Of a DNA stretch of 64,000 nucleotides, positions 17,223 through 25,878 are shown in pieces. Source of the DNA: Desulfonatronospira sp964577315 (GTDB taxonomy: Bacteria > Desulfobacterota > Desulfovibrionia > Desulfovibrionales > Desulfonatronovibrionaceae); contig CAZNYT010000002.1 of assembly GCA_964577315.1 (NCBI GenBank), positions 10,903 through 74,902 of the forward strand, in the 5' to 3' direction. Made by a program: the position numbers and the translations under genes. The number at the start of each line of letters is the position of its first letter. Position 1 is the stretch's first letter. Under the pieces are notes generated by a model. That model made no database searches, was not told where the DNA came from, and worked only from the letters and a program-made list of their open reading frames with translations.

Positions 17223-19046
17223 ATGTGCGGCATTATTGCTTATACCGGACACCGCCCTGCTGTACCAGTAATCGTACAAGGCCTGAAAAGCCTGGAATAC
17301 CGGGGATATGACTCTGCTGGACTGGCTTTTGCACATTCCGGGAGCCTGCATTTGTACCGCTCCCCAGGCAAGTTGCACTCCCTGGAGCAAAAGCTGGACA
17401 GCGGACAAGTATTGCATGCAACTTCCGGAATCGGCCATACCAGGTGGGCCACCCATGGCTTGCCCAACGAAAACAATGCCCATCCCCATTTGGATGTAGG
17501 ATCCCATTTGGCCCTGGTGCACAACGGCATTATTGAAAATTATCAGAGCCTGAAATCCATGCTCGAGGACCAGGGAATCACTTTTCGCTCCCAAACCGAC
17601 AGCGAGGTTTTGGTGTGCTTGATCTCCCACGCCCTCAAGCATCATGATTCCGTTTTAGATGCTCTGTCCTGGAGCATGGAGCAGTTGCAAGGCTCTTATG
17701 CTTTTGCCTTGATCAACAAGGAACATCCCCAAAGGATTTGGGCTGCCCGCAAGGCAAGCCCCTTGATTTTGGGAGTAGGCACAGGAGAAAACTTCGTGGC
17801 CTCGGATATTCCTGCCTTTTTGCCATATACCCGGGAAGTGGTGTTCCTGGAAGATAACGAGCTAGTGGAATTATCCCCAAAAAATTATCATATTTATCAG
17901 TCTCAGACCCTAACCCCCATATTCAAGTCCACGCACAGGATCAACTGGGATGTCCAATCCGCCCAGAAGAATGGATATAAGCATTTCATGCTCAAGGAGA
18001 TCTTTGAACAGCCCCGGGTGATAACCGATTGTTTGGCTGGCAGGGTGGACCCAGAAAACAACCAGATTGTACTCCAGGAACTTGAAGATCTGCCTGTGCC
18101 TGAGAAGCTGCACATAGTGGCCTGCGGGACTTCCTATCATGCCGGGATGTGGGGGAAATATATACTGGAAAGCCTGGCCGGGATACCGGTAAACGTGGAC
18201 ATAGCCTCGGAATTCCGTTACCAGGATTTAGTCCCGGAACCCGGAACTTTATTCTTAACCATCAGTCAATCCGGGGAAACAGCGGACACCCTGGCTGGTC
18301 AGCGCATGGTCAAGGAACAGGGCTTACCTGCACTGGGTCTTTGCAATGTTGTTGGCTCCAGCATTGCCAGGGAAGCGGATCGGGTTTTATATACCCAGGC
18401 CGGCCCGGAAATTAGCGTTGCTTCCACTAAAGCCATGTGCAGCCAATTGGTGCTTTTATATCTTTTGGGTCTTTACTGGGGCGCTGCAAAAAACATGCTG
18501 CCCGCGCATAACTTGAGCCGCCGAGTACAAGATTTGACCCTGTTACCGGACATTTTATCCCGCTCTTTACCTGCAATGCAATCTACGGCCCAAAGGTTAT
18601 GCACCCGTTATTCCAGGGTTAACAGCTTTTTTTTCGTGGGCCGGGGGCTTTATTATCCACTCGCCCTGGAGGGAGCATTGAAGCTTATGGAGATATCCTA
18701 TATCCATGCCCAGGGCTATGCCGCTGGTGAGCTGAAACACGGCCCCATAGCCCTGATCGAGCCGGACCTGCCCACCTTTGCCCTGGCCTTGGATAACTCC
18801 TTGCTGGGCAAGATGCAATCCAACCTTATGGAAATAAAGGCCCGCAGCGGGCCCATAATAGCCTTGACCCATCCGGATACTGAATTAGATATAGATGAGA
18901 ATTGGGAGATCCCCAAGCTGGATGAACCCTTGAATAGTTTCCTTGTTCTGCCCGCCCTGCAGCTTTTCGCCTACGAAGTAGCTGTTTATTTGGGCAAGGA
19001 TGTGGATCAACCCCGTAACCTGGCCAAAAGCGTAACGGTGGAATAA
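17223..19046 (+). CDS. glmS: Glutamine--fructose-6-phosphate aminotransferase
   Basis: First step of UDP-GlcNAc synthesis, feeding both peptidoglycan and the lipid A genes nearby. The 607 residues begin MCGIIAYTG, with Cys2 as the glutaminase nucleophile after Met removal. The N-terminal Ntn glutaminase domain runs to about 230, followed by two SIS domains, one marked by ISQSGETADT, and the C-terminal NLAKSVTVE. There is no room for a glmS ribozyme: only 13 bases separate it from rdgB. Confidence 0.97.
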   Translation: MCGIIAYTGHRPAVPVIVQGLKSLEYRGYDSAGLAFAHSGSLHLYRSPGKLHSLEQKLDSGQVLHATSGIGHTRWATHGLPNENNAHPHLDVGSHLALVHNGIIENYQSLKSMLEDQGITFRSQTDSEVLVCLISHALKHHDSVLDALSWSMEQLQGSYAFALINKEHPQRIWAARKASPLILGVGTGENFVASDIPAFLPYTREVVFLEDNELVELSPKNYHIYQSQTLTPIFKSTHRINWDVQSAQKNGYKHFMLKEIFEQPRVITDCLAGRVDPENNQIVLQELEDLPVPEKLHIVACGTSYHAGMWGKYILESLAGIPVNVDIASEFRYQDLVPEPGTLFLTISQSGETADTLAGQRMVKEQGLPALGLCNVVGSSIAREADRVLYTQAGPEISVASTKAMCSQLVLLYLLGLYWGAAKNMLPAHNLSRRVQDLTLLPDILSRSLPAMQSTAQRLCTRYSRVNSFFFVGRGLYYPLALEGALKLMEISYIHAQGYAAGELKHGPIALIEPDLPTFALALDNSLLGKMQSNLMEIKARSGPIIALTHPDTELDIDENWEIPKLDEPLNSFLVLPALQLFAYEVAVYLGKDVDQPRNLAKSVTVE

Positions 19047-19049
19047 ACT

Positions 19050-20858
19050 ATGCGTGTCCACGTGCTAATAATCTCGGTGCTCGGTGTTTTTCTGGCCTTT
19101 CTTTTTTTTAATCCCACCTGTGCTTATGCTCTATACCAGCAAGGTCTGCAGGAATTTGAAGCCTTGCAAGAAGACGAAAACCGGGCCCAGTACCGTTCCC
19201 ATTGGATGGATGTGGCCAGTTATTTTGAACAGGCTTACGAGCAGGATCCGCAAGGCTCCAAGGCGGCTGATGCTTTGTTTTATCTAGGCCGGACATATGA
19301 AGAGCTCGGTAAGCGTTCCTACCTGGAATCTGATTTTGAAAAGGCTGAAAAATACTACAAGCAAGTAACCCGAGAATTTACATCCAGCTCCAGGGCATCC
19401 CAGTCCCAGTACCGGGTGGCTGAAATTCACCTAAACCATTACCAGGATTCTGCCCAGGCTTATATTGAGTATCTGCGAGTGGTGTATAATCATTCCCAAA
19501 GCCAGGTCACATCCCGGGCTGAGGAAAGATTGAAAGAGCTGGACCGCCGCAACCTGGAAAAAATAGGTAAGCAGGATCAGCTAGCCGAGGATCGCGGGCC
19601 AGCGGATTCTTCCCAAGTTGAGGCAGCTTCTCAGGAAGTTGCCCACGAAACCAAGGATCCTTCTAGTTTTCTTGATGCAGAATCAAGCACAGGCCAAGAA
19701 CCCACGGATGCGCGTGAAGGGGATGCAGAACTGGTAAACATCCGCCATTGGAGCAGTGACGAGTATACTCGGGTGGTATTGGATCTTGATGGTCAGGCGG
19801 AATATTACCACAAACTATTGGATCCGGATCCGGAACTGGGCACCCCGCACCGTCTTTTTGTCGATTTGGAACAGACCCGCTTGGACCCGGACAGTGACCG
19901 AGAGAAGAATGTAGCGGACGGGATATTAAATCGAATCCGGTCAGCTCAGCACACTAAGGAAAAATCCCGGGTGGTTCTGGACATTCAGGATCTTGAGGAC
20001 TTCCAGGTTTTTGCCCTGGAAAACCCCTTCCGGGTGGTAATAGATGTGTATGCCCCGGACGAGCCCCATACCATGGCCAGTTTGGACAGGGAGCCCCAAA
20101 TCCGTTTGGACCCGGAGAGCAAGGAAATGACTGCCCAAAGCCTGGTAGAACAATTAGGGCTTAAGGTGCGCACCATAATGATCGACCCCGGTCACGGGGG
20201 CAAAGATCCAGGCGCAGTAGTTGACGGGGTCAAGGAAAAGGATATTGCTTTGCGGCATTCCAAGATCTTGGGTGACAAGCTGGAAGACAAGGGGTTTGAG
20301 GTTTTGTACACCCGGACCCAGGACGAATTTGTTTCCCTGGAGGAACGTACTGCCATGGCCAATTCCCAAAAAGCGGACCTGTTTATCTCCGTGCACGCCA
20401 ATTCCCATCGAAATTCCAACGTGAGAGGATTCGAGGTTTATTATCTCAATTTTGCCCAAGACGAAGATGCCAAGCGAGTGGCTGCCCGGGAAAATTCTGT
20501 CTCCACCCAGAAGATCTCGGATTTGCAATATATTTTAACGGATTTAATGCTGGACTCCAAGATCAACGAGTCCAGAGACTTGGCTAAAACCGTTTACGAG
20601 CAAACCGCTAACAATACCAGCAGCAGGTTTGCCAAGTTCGATAGCAACGGTGTGCGCCAGGCTCCCTTTTATGTGCTCATGGGGGCCCAAATGCCGGCTA
20701 TACTGTTGGAACTAGGCTATATGAGCAATGACAAGGACGTGAACCTCCTTCAATCCGAGGAATATCTTTCCTTTTTAGCAGAGGGCCTGACTCAGGGCAT
20801 TGACAATTACAAGAACCAGATCGAACAATTCGCCCAGGTTAGCTCCCGCGACAATTAA
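19050..20858 (+). CDS. N-acetylmuramoyl-L-alanine amidase with TPR and AMIN domains
   Basis: Cleaves the amide between muramic acid and the peptide stem in the periplasm, usually for daughter-cell separation. The 602 residues start with a signal peptide (cleavage near CAYA), then tetratricopeptide-like repeats (about 30-170), a low-complexity acidic linker, an AMIN domain (about 228-330) and an Amidase_3 domain from about 370. Zinc ligands are visible in IDPGHGGKDPGA and SVHANSH, with the ELGYMSN segment carrying a catalytic glutamate. The N-terminal TPR block is an addition to the usual AmiC layout. It starts three bases after glmS. Confidence 0.93.
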   Translation: MRVHVLIISVLGVFLAFLFFNPTCAYALYQQGLQEFEALQEDENRAQYRSHWMDVASYFEQAYEQDPQGSKAADALFYLGRTYEELGKRSYLESDFEKAEKYYKQVTREFTSSSRASQSQYRVAEIHLNHYQDSAQAYIEYLRVVYNHSQSQVTSRAEERLKELDRRNLEKIGKQDQLAEDRGPADSSQVEAASQEVAHETKDPSSFLDAESSTGQEPTDAREGDAELVNIRHWSSDEYTRVVLDLDGQAEYYHKLLDPDPELGTPHRLFVDLEQTRLDPDSDREKNVADGILNRIRSAQHTKEKSRVVLDIQDLEDFQVFALENPFRVVIDVYAPDEPHTMASLDREPQIRLDPESKEMTAQSLVEQLGLKVRTIMIDPGHGGKDPGAVVDGVKEKDIALRHSKILGDKLEDKGFEVLYTRTQDEFVSLEERTAMANSQKADLFISVHANSHRNSNVRGFEVYYLNFAQDEDAKRVAARENSVSTQKISDLQYILTDLMLDSKINESRDLAKTVYEQTANNTSSRFAKFDSNGVRQAPFYVLMGAQMPAILLELGYMSNDKDVNLLQSEEYLSFLAEGLTQGIDNYKNQIEQFAQVSSRDN

Positions 20859-20881
20859 CTGTTCCCGTGCTGTAGAGGATA

Positions 20882-21820
20882 TTATTGGGTACTGTTATCT
20901 TGCCCTGATTCTACATCCAAGGTTCCTTCCACGCCTGCTAGCTCATCCCCGTCCCAGGCAGCTTCATCTTCCTTGGGTTCCAGATGAATCGTCACCTGGG
21001 ACCTGGGCAATTCTTTTTCTATCCCTTTTTCTATATTGCAACAGATTCTATGCCCTTCCTGAATAGTCTTTTTCCCGGGCAAAAGCAGATGGAAGTCTAT
21101 AAACCGCCTGGAACCCGACTTTCTGGATCTTAGCCCGTGATAGTGAGCATCCTCCTGAACGTTTTCCCGGATATGCTTTTCCACTATTTCAATCTCTTCC
21201 TGGGGGAGGGCAACGTCCATCAATCCACGCATGGACCTTTTTATCAAGCTAATCCCGGATCGGGTAATATTGGCAGCTATGGCTATAGCAATCAAAGAAT
21301 CCAGGATGAGTAGTTGAGGTGCGTACATTATGATGCACAAGCCGATTATCACCCCCAAAGAGGTCCAAACATCAGCCATTAGATGTTTGGCATCACCTTC
21401 CAGGGTAATGGAGTCAAAATGCTTAGCAGCTCGCAGCATGATGCGGGCTACAATCAGATTAACCACCCCGGCTGCAACGGAAATACCAATCCCGAGAGTC
21501 AGATTTTCCAAGGGCTGAGGCTCCATGATCCTGGTAACTGCAGAATATACAATCCCCCCAGCTGCTACCAGTATCAAGCCCCCTTCTAGTCCCCCAGCGA
21601 AATATTCCGCTTTATCGTGTCCATAGTTGAATTTTTGGTTTGCTGGCCTAAAGGCTATAGATAATGCTATCACAGCAACTATGCTAGCTGTAAGATTTAC
21701 CAGGGTTTCCAAAGCATCAGATAACAATCCTACTGATCCTGTTACCCAAAAGGCTCCGAATTTCAAACCTAGAGTCAATAGCGAGGCTAAGACTGATAGC
21801 AATGCTACATTTCTGGGCAT
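20882..21820 (-). CDS. Cation diffusion facilitator metal transporter
   Basis: Inner-membrane exporter of divalent metals such as zinc or iron in exchange for protons. The 312 residues contain six predicted membrane segments. Metal-site residues are visible in GLLSDALETLVN (helix 2) and DAKHLMADVWTS (helix 5, HxxxD). The C-terminal cytoplasmic domain shows the histidine-containing HYHGLRSRKSGSRRFIDFHL pattern. A ribosome site AAGGAGC lies upstream. It converges on the amidase with 23 bases between the stops. Metal specificity cannot be decided here. Confidence 0.93.
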   Translation of the reverse strand: MPRNVALLSVLASLLTLGLKFGAFWVTGSVGLLSDALETLVNLTASIVAVIALSIAFRPANQKFNYGHDKAEYFAGGLEGGLILVAAGGIVYSAVTRIMEPQPLENLTLGIGISVAAGVVNLIVARIMLRAAKHFDSITLEGDAKHLMADVWTSLGVIIGLCIIMYAPQLLILDSLIAIAIAANITRSGISLIKRSMRGLMDVALPQEEIEIVEKHIRENVQEDAHYHGLRSRKSGSRRFIDFHLLLPGKKTIQEGHRICCNIEKGIEKELPRSQVTIHLEPKEDEAAWDGDELAGVEGTLDVESGQDNSTQ

Positions 21821-22326
21821 GTTTTAATTGCTCCTTAGTCCAGCAACCTTTAAACCGGCGCAGAGGATAAATCCTTGAAGCTTGCTTGAGGCCTTTTATC
21901 TTCAACCTCGCATTTTCTGTACCTTTTTAATATGTAACTAAGCACCATATTAACCCCAAATGTTCCCCGGATCTTATTTTAGTGCTTTCCCTGGTAGGCT
22001 TGTCGGATTTTATCCTGTCTAGAACCGGCTTCCCATATATTCATTTATGTTTTAGGCTTTGAAAACCAGGGCTTTCTTATATATCTTGAGAGTTAAAAGT
22101 TATCAGTTTTCAGTTATCAGTTATTAGTTAAATAATAAAGTTTTTTGATTTCAGATAGTTATATCTTGAATACAACTGGACAGCTGAAATCTGAAAAAAT
22201 ACCATAATTCCATCGTGTTGTGCGAGAATTTTTGAGTGTCCAGTTATATATGATGGCATAAATTTTCTCTGAACCTAGGTATTTTTTTATCCTTTTTTAA
22301 AACCGTATTGACAAATCCGGATTTTA
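21821..22326. other. Intergenic region with short repeats
   Basis: About 500 A+T-rich bases. They hold four 7-bp units of the TTATCAG type (22100-22127), an inverted pair TTTCAGAT/ATCTGAAA near 22150 and 22189, and a perfect 9-bp inverted pair AACTGGACA (22174-22182) with TGTCCAGTT (22237-22245). No gene is seen. A TTGACA at 22308 lies too close to the downstream start to be a certain promoter. Confidence 0.5.
22100..22127. repeat. 7-bp tandem repeat, four units
   Basis: Four adjacent heptamers: TTATCAG, TTTTCAG, TTATCAG, TTATTAG. Such runs are common in intergenic DNA of related bacteria and may arise by slippage. Confidence 0.6.
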
Positions 22327-23064
22327 GTGAAATGGGAAAACTCAACTCCAATTATAGTACTTTATATGCATAAATCCTGGATTCAGACCAAACTACCCGA
22401 ATTTGTGCGGGATGTACTGCGCGATTTTTGTCAAGTAAGTCAATCCTTGTATACCCAATTCGAAAAATACGAGCAAACGCAGCATGTAGAATTTAATTTT
22501 TACAAGGACTTACTTGGAGACGAAATGAATAAGGGCCAACTTTGGCGTTTAAAAGATACTGCACACATACTTTTTCGCAATGATCCTTGTGCAGCCCCTA
22601 CCGGACTATATCTGGATTGGTGCATCGGCTATATTTTCCATGAATGCATGAAATTGCGGGAGGATGCCTACCAAAAAGAAAACTATCGACCCTGGTTCGA
22701 ACAAAGACACAATCGTTCTGATATCTCTCCTGAAGAACAGCTTATCAGCCAAGAACTTTTCACTGTTTTAGATCAAACCAAGGAAAGCATAGACCGAGAA
22801 ATATCCAGGATCAAATTTATACTGTTTCACTGCAGGAGACTTTTTATACTTTATCTTCCGCAGCATCAAAACAACCAATTGCTGGCACGCTTTCTTTTCG
22901 CCAGGGAAGCCCTGGTAAGACAAGTTTTTAAATCCTCTTTTTCCGAGCTTATAGACTCTATTTACAACAAAAATCCCACCAAATTATACGAACTTGCTGC
23001 TCAGAGCTTGGAGCGTGGAGGATGGTTTCAAGACGCCCAGGCTGCCCGAGCGAGAATAACTTGA
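22327..23064 (+). CDS. Conserved-looking hypothetical protein
   Basis: I do not recognise the family. The protein is up to 245 residues, soluble, helix-rich and rich in aromatic residues and Gln/Arg, with no signal peptide. It starts either at the GTG at 22327 or at the ATG 39 bases later, which would give 232 residues; neither has a good ribosome site. Codon use matches its neighbours and the frame is long and clean, so it is likely real. It stands alone between the CDF transporter and a small lipoprotein. Confidence 0.65.
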   Translation: MKWENSTPIIVLYMHKSWIQTKLPEFVRDVLRDFCQVSQSLYTQFEKYEQTQHVEFNFYKDLLGDEMNKGQLWRLKDTAHILFRNDPCAAPTGLYLDWCIGYIFHECMKLREDAYQKENYRPWFEQRHNRSDISPEEQLISQELFTVLDQTKESIDREISRIKFILFHCRRLFILYLPQHQNNQLLARFLFAREALVRQVFKSSFSELIDSIYNKNPTKLYELAAQSLERGGWFQDAQAARARIT

Positions 23065-23136
23065 CTTGAGACTAAAGCTTAAGGTATAGTGGTTATAGTC
23101 TAAATAGTTTTGCAACTTTAACCTAAGGGGGAGGAA

Positions 23137-23334
23137 ATGAAATTTTATTATCCTTTTTTGGCTTTCTTTGCTTTAGCCCTTGTACTGGCGGGATGTCCCA
23201 AAGATCCTGATCCCAAGGAACCCGATCCCGAGGAACCCAAATATGAAGAACCGCATCCAGTTCCACCCGATCCTGCGGGGCCAGCTACTGAGCCAGCTAC
23301 TGAACCGCATCCTGTACCCCCTTCTCCAGTTTAG
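23137..23334 (+). CDS. Small proline-rich lipoprotein
   Basis: A 65-residue protein with a lipoprotein signal: hydrophobic residues 5-17 ending LVLAGC, with Cys19 as the lipid-modified residue. The mature part is almost wholly Pro, Glu and Asp, with near-repeats of DPxEP and EPHPVPP. GGGGGAGG lies just before the ATG. A flexible envelope spacer or antigen-like role is possible; no function is known to me. Confidence 0.72.
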   Translation: MKFYYPFLAFFALALVLAGCPKDPDPKEPDPEEPKYEEPHPVPPDPAGPATEPATEPHPVPPSPV

Positions 23335-23768
23335 CTAGCGATTGGCGGGTTACAAATGCTTTTGCGATAAAACAAATTTTTATTTTGCACCGGATTAGCT
23401 AAGCGAAACCTTTTAACTCTTCACCTGCTTCAGGTTACAAAGGATTAACATTACCTTTTAACCAGAGTTTTTGGAGGATTTTTCGTGGATTTTACGATTT
23501 TTTTTGCAAACATCCTTTGTCCTAGTTGCAAGCCAACTATCTCATACGCTTGGGTTTTATCCCTCCAAAGCTCTTGGCTACCTAGTTTTGCGCGCCAAAA
23601 TTTGGCACATTGCTTTTAATATCGTAGCGACCTTTAGGCATAAAAAAACCCCGGGTCGCTCCGGGGTTTTTTTATGCAAAGAACACATGTTGATCAAGAG
23701 CAAAAATCATCTTGTCCGCAAGCATGGGTTTTGGTATAATGATTTGATTCTAAATTTTTGGAGGCAGT
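23335..23768. other. Intergenic region with a terminator
   Basis: About 430 bases. A plus-strand reading frame at 23471-23776 runs through the terminator and is unlikely to be a gene. The strong hairpin is listed separately. TTGGAGGCAGT precedes the next start. Confidence 0.5.
23638..23677. terminator. Bidirectional Rho-independent terminator
   Basis: Perfect 17-bp inverted repeat GCATAAAAAAACCCCGG, loop GTCGCT, then its complement ending TTTTTTTATGC. The A run on one side and the T run on the other make it work in both directions. Confidence 0.93.
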
Positions 23769-25601
23769 ATGTTTGATTTCTTGTTACACAGAAATCCCGC
23801 TCGACAAAAGTATGAGCTGGAAGATGTACAGAGCCCTGAACTTTTGCGAGATTTGTACCCTTACAATCGCGTATGCCGGATTGCTTTTGATGATGCCTTT
23901 ATTTTGCCCCGCCCCCCGGAACAAATTTTTATTACTGACACCACGTTTAGAGACGGGCAGCAAGCCAAACCCCCTTTTACTGTTCAGCAAATCTCTGACA
24001 TTTTTGATATGCTGCACCGCTTGGGCGGCTACACAGGTCTTATCCGCAAAAGCGAATTTTTTCTGTACTCGGACAAGGACAAGAGAGCAGTGGAAGCCTG
24101 TTTGGATAAAGGATACAGGTACCCCGAAATCACTGGCTGGATCCGTGCCAATAAAGAGGACCTCAAGCTGGTCAAGGATATGGGCCTTGCTGAAACCGGC
24201 ATGCTCACCTCGGTTTCGGACTACCATATCTTTTTAAAGCTGGGAAAAACCCGTAAGCAAGCCATGGAGGAATACCTAGAACTTGTAGAAACAGCCCTGG
24301 ATTGGAACATAATTCCCAGATGCCATTTCGAGGATATTACCAGAGCAGATATTTACGGCTTTTGTATTCCTTACGCCCAAAAATTGATGGAACTTTCTGA
24401 GCAGAAGGGCTTGCCTATAAAAATCCGCCTTTGTGATACCATGGGCTATGGTGTTCCGTACCCCGGTGCTGCTCTGCCCAGAAGTGTGGGGAAAATTGTG
24501 CGCACATTTACTCACGAGGCCAAAGTTCCTTGTGAGTGGCTGGAATGGCACGGTCACAACGATTTTCACAAGGCCTTCATCAACACTACCACAGCTTGGC
24601 TATACGGTTGTTCCGCTGCCAATTCAACCCTGTTTGGTATTGGTGAACGTACCGGCAACGCTCCCTTGGAGGCCTTGGTAATGGAATATATTGCTCTCAC
24701 CGGCAACGATGACTCAGCTTACACCCCAACTATAACAGAGCTAGCAAGGTACTTTCATTACGATCTTGGCATCGAAATACCGCCCAATTATCCCTTTGCT
24801 GGCAGAGATTTCAACGCCACTAGTGCTGGCATTCATGTGGACGGTCTGCTCAAAAATGAAGAGATCTACAACATTTTCGACACTAAGCAGATACTTAACA
24901 GAACCATACCTATAATTATTTCCGATAAAACTGGTCGTTCTGGAGTGGCATATTGGATCAACCACTTTCTGGATCTTTCCGAGGATGAAAAAGTGGACAA
25001 GAAACATCCTGCCGTAGGTAAAATCTATGAGAAGATCAGGGAATCTTATGCCCAAGGCAGAACCACTAATTATTCTCACGATGAAATGGAAAAGCTGGTA
25101 CGGAGATATTTACCAGAACTCTTCTCATCTTCCTTCGATCATCTCAAGGAAGTTGCTCATAAAGTTTTGGCCCAAATCATGTTGGACCTTTCATCCAATC
25201 CAGAATTTTCCACTTTAGATACAGACCGCATCAATCAAATAATGCAAGATTTCTTGAAGGATCATCCTTTTATTCAGTATATGTATATTACCGATGTAAA
25301 CGGATCCTTGTTAACTTGGAATGTAAGTGATGTTGCTGATTTATATAAATACAAACAGATAGCCCTCGGTACCGATCTTTCCAATCGAGAGTGGTTTTAT
25401 GAACCTTTACGTACTGGAAGCTTACATATTACAGATTTTTATAAATCCATTTTTACGGACAAACTATGTATCACTGCTTCAGTTCCTGTGTTCGATTCCA
25501 ATTATGAGATAGTAGGCATACTTGGAGCTGACATTCGTTTTGATGAACTTACCAAAATCCAGGAAGATTTTGCAGAGCATCAAAAACTGTATAGCACCTA
25601 A
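23769..25601 (+). CDS. HMGL-like (homocitrate/isopropylmalate synthase-like) enzyme fused to a Cache-like domain
   Basis: A 610-residue protein with GGAGG before its ATG. Residues about 50-340 form an HMGL-like TIM barrel: DTTFRDGQQA is the metal-binding start, HFEDITRAD and LCDTMGYG are internal strand motifs, and EWHGHNDFH carries the HxH metal ligands. GxGERTGN follows. From about 455 the sequence changes to a Cache/PDC-like domain: YMYITDVNG, then NREWFYEPLRTG and ITASVPVFD with GILGADIRF. No membrane segment precedes it, so it would be cytoplasmic, unusual for a Cache fold. Substrate unknown. Confidence 0.82.
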   Translation: MFDFLLHRNPARQKYELEDVQSPELLRDLYPYNRVCRIAFDDAFILPRPPEQIFITDTTFRDGQQAKPPFTVQQISDIFDMLHRLGGYTGLIRKSEFFLYSDKDKRAVEACLDKGYRYPEITGWIRANKEDLKLVKDMGLAETGMLTSVSDYHIFLKLGKTRKQAMEEYLELVETALDWNIIPRCHFEDITRADIYGFCIPYAQKLMELSEQKGLPIKIRLCDTMGYGVPYPGAALPRSVGKIVRTFTHEAKVPCEWLEWHGHNDFHKAFINTTTAWLYGCSAANSTLFGIGERTGNAPLEALVMEYIALTGNDDSAYTPTITELARYFHYDLGIEIPPNYPFAGRDFNATSAGIHVDGLLKNEEIYNIFDTKQILNRTIPIIISDKTGRSGVAYWINHFLDLSEDEKVDKKHPAVGKIYEKIRESYAQGRTTNYSHDEMEKLVRRYLPELFSSSFDHLKEVAHKVLAQIMLDLSSNPEFSTLDTDRINQIMQDFLKDHPFIQYMYITDVNGSLLTWNVSDVADLYKYKQIALGTDLSNREWFYEPLRTGSLHITDFYKSIFTDKLCITASVPVFDSNYEIVGILGADIRFDELTKIQEDFAEHQKLYST

Positions 25602-25623
25602 ATAGATATTCAGTATTTTTGTA

Positions 25624-25667
25624 GCAACTGTTTACCATGTTTAACCCGAAATATTCACCGCATTTTC
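25624..25667 (-). repeat. Dispersed GGTGAATAGTTGC-type repeat, full unit
   Basis: On the minus strand this reads GGTGAATATTTCGGG, then TTAAACATGGTAAACAGTTGC split between two half-units. It matches the units at 43305 and 58044 over its whole length with scattered changes. Confidence 0.72.
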
Positions 25668-25723
25668 TTGCGTGCTTTCACTTGGAGGCTACCTGTTTTC
25701 CTGACGAGGCTTATGCTGTAATT

Positions 25724-25788
25724 CCCGCACCTGCTTGAACCCTGGACCTTTGATAATTATCCAGTAATCAAATCCAAGTAGGTGCGGG
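25724..25788. repeat. Inverted repeat CCCGCACCTGCTTG / CAAGTAGGTGCGGG
   Basis: Two arms at 25724-25739 and 25773-25788 are complementary with one or two mismatches, giving a stem of about 15 bp around a 33-base loop. The right arm, CAAGTAGGTGCGGG, recurs at 57979 between secA and argJ, so it belongs to a dispersed family. Confidence 0.7.
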
Positions 25789-25878
25789 ACCGTAAGCCGA
25801 ACCTAGAAAAGCACGAGCTTTGAGGTACATATTGCAAAAAAATTCGGTGAATAAACTTTCACTTTATTGAATATATCC

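Noticed and set aside
22100..22127. CRISPR-like array
   Set aside because: Units are 7 bp with no spacers; this is a short tandem repeat.
23471..23776. Plus-strand frame of 101 codons
   Set aside because: Runs through the perfect bidirectional terminator and into the next gene; composition is not protein-like.
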